A program made the position numbers and the translations under genes. From Bacilli bacterium (GTDB taxonomy: Bacteria; Bacillota_I; Bacilli_A; RF39; UBA660), in contig JAGHGS010000161.1 of the NCBI GenBank assembly GCA_017888105.1, forward strand, positions 1 to 14,079: 14,079 nt of DNA. The letters run 5' to 3'. The notes under the pieces are model-generated. The model made no database searches and was not told the DNA's origin. It saw only the letters and a list, made by a program, of their open reading frames with translations. This document shows positions 13,845 through 14,079 of the stretch, piece after piece (within the stretch, counting starts at the first letter, position 1; every line of letters begins with the position of its first letter).

Positions 13845-14079
13845 GTTTTAGATCTATGTCATCTTAAATGGTATTAAAACACGATAGAAAAGATTTAGAC
13901 AAAGAAATATGTTTTAGATCTATGTCATCTTAAATGGTATTAAAACTATGTTGGAAGTATTAAAACTACTTAATATGTTTTAGATCTATGTCATCTTAAA
14001 TGGTATTAAAACTTGCTGGTTGTCTATTAAAGTATAAATTAAGTTTTAGATCTATGTCATCTTAAATGGTATTAAAACA
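13845..14079 (+). CRISPR. type II-A CRISPR array, leader-proximal part
   Basis: Four identical 36-bp repeats at 13845-13880, 13911-13946, 13977-14012 and 14043-14078, each beginning GTTTTAGATC and ending GGTATTAAAAC, with 6-bp terminal inverted repeats (GTTTTA/TAAAAC). Three 30-bp spacers lie at 13881-13910, 13947-13976 and 14013-14042; a fourth begins at 14079 and is cut by the window edge, so the array continues. Pairing with the tracrRNA and the leader position show that crRNAs are read on the plus strand. All repeats seen are identical, as expected at the young, leader end. No spacer target was found within this window by eye. Confidence 0.98.

Noticed and set aside
13869..13878. Each CRISPR repeat contains TGGTATTAA, resembling an extended -10, which could mean a promoter in every repeat as in some type II-C arrays.
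   Set aside because: The hexamer is a weak match, no -35 lies at the right distance in the repeat, and a better array promoter is present at 13742-13771.
1..14079. Mycoplasma-type genetic code (UGA as Trp), suggested by the low GC.
   Set aside because: cas2 ends in TGA exactly where csn2 begins, Trp codons are TGG throughout, and no gene needs UGA read-through.

Overview
The window looks like a chromosomal segment of a low-GC Gram-positive bacterium of the Bacillota (class Bacilli in the broad sense, possibly an Erysipelotrichia- or RF39-like gut lineage). The grounds are the very AT-rich sequence, strong AGGAG-type ribosome binding sites, TATAAT and extended -10 promoters, T-run terminators and a type II-A CRISPR-Cas locus of streptococcal design. 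UGA is used as a stop (cas2) and Trp is encoded by UGG, so the Mycoplasma code does not apply. The exact taxon cannot be read from the sequence.

Left part (1-4489), ordinary-looking chromosomal genes: the first seven codons of a minus-strand gene at the left edge; a single-domain ClpA/ClpB-like AAA+ ATPase (202-1116, +) behind an operator-like dyad and an extended -10 promoter; a DUF2075 helicase/ATPase with a PD-(D/E)XK-like N-terminus (1126-2985, -); and a FAD-dependent oxidoreductase with a C-terminal Rieske [2Fe-2S] domain (3059-4489, -). Clear terminators separate these units.

Middle part (4541-7727): a complete tRNA-His(GTG) with encoded G-1 and CCA, its own promoter and terminator, followed by a tight three-gene cassette: Fic-family protein, MazG-like nucleotide pyrophosphohydrolase, and a GIY-YIG nuclease fused to a DUF2075 helicase. 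Its gene content and its place between a tRNA gene and a CRISPR locus suggest a defence or conflict cassette, probably in an island. This is the best candidate in the window for a poorly described system, but that role is inferred.

Right part (7728-14079): a compact, apparently complete type II-A CRISPR-Cas system. A tracrRNA is encoded on the minus strand (about 7809-7901), followed on the plus strand by cas9, cas1, cas2 and csn2 with 11-, 11- and 4-base overlaps, a leader of about 75 bases, and a CRISPR array (36-bp repeats, 30-bp spacers; four identical repeats seen) that runs off the right edge. The tracrRNA pairs with the repeat in the SpCas9 manner: lower stem, GA/GAGU bulge, upper stem. 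Cas1, Cas2, Csn2 and Cas9 would capture spacers at the ATTTGAG leader anchor; pre-crRNA, probably started from a promoter in the csn2 tail, would be processed with tracrRNA and RNase III and loaded into Cas9. The tracrRNA promoter lies across the cas9 ribosome binding site, and no convincing cas9 promoter lies between the two, so a cas9 transcript starting upstream would carry the complement of the whole tracrRNA.
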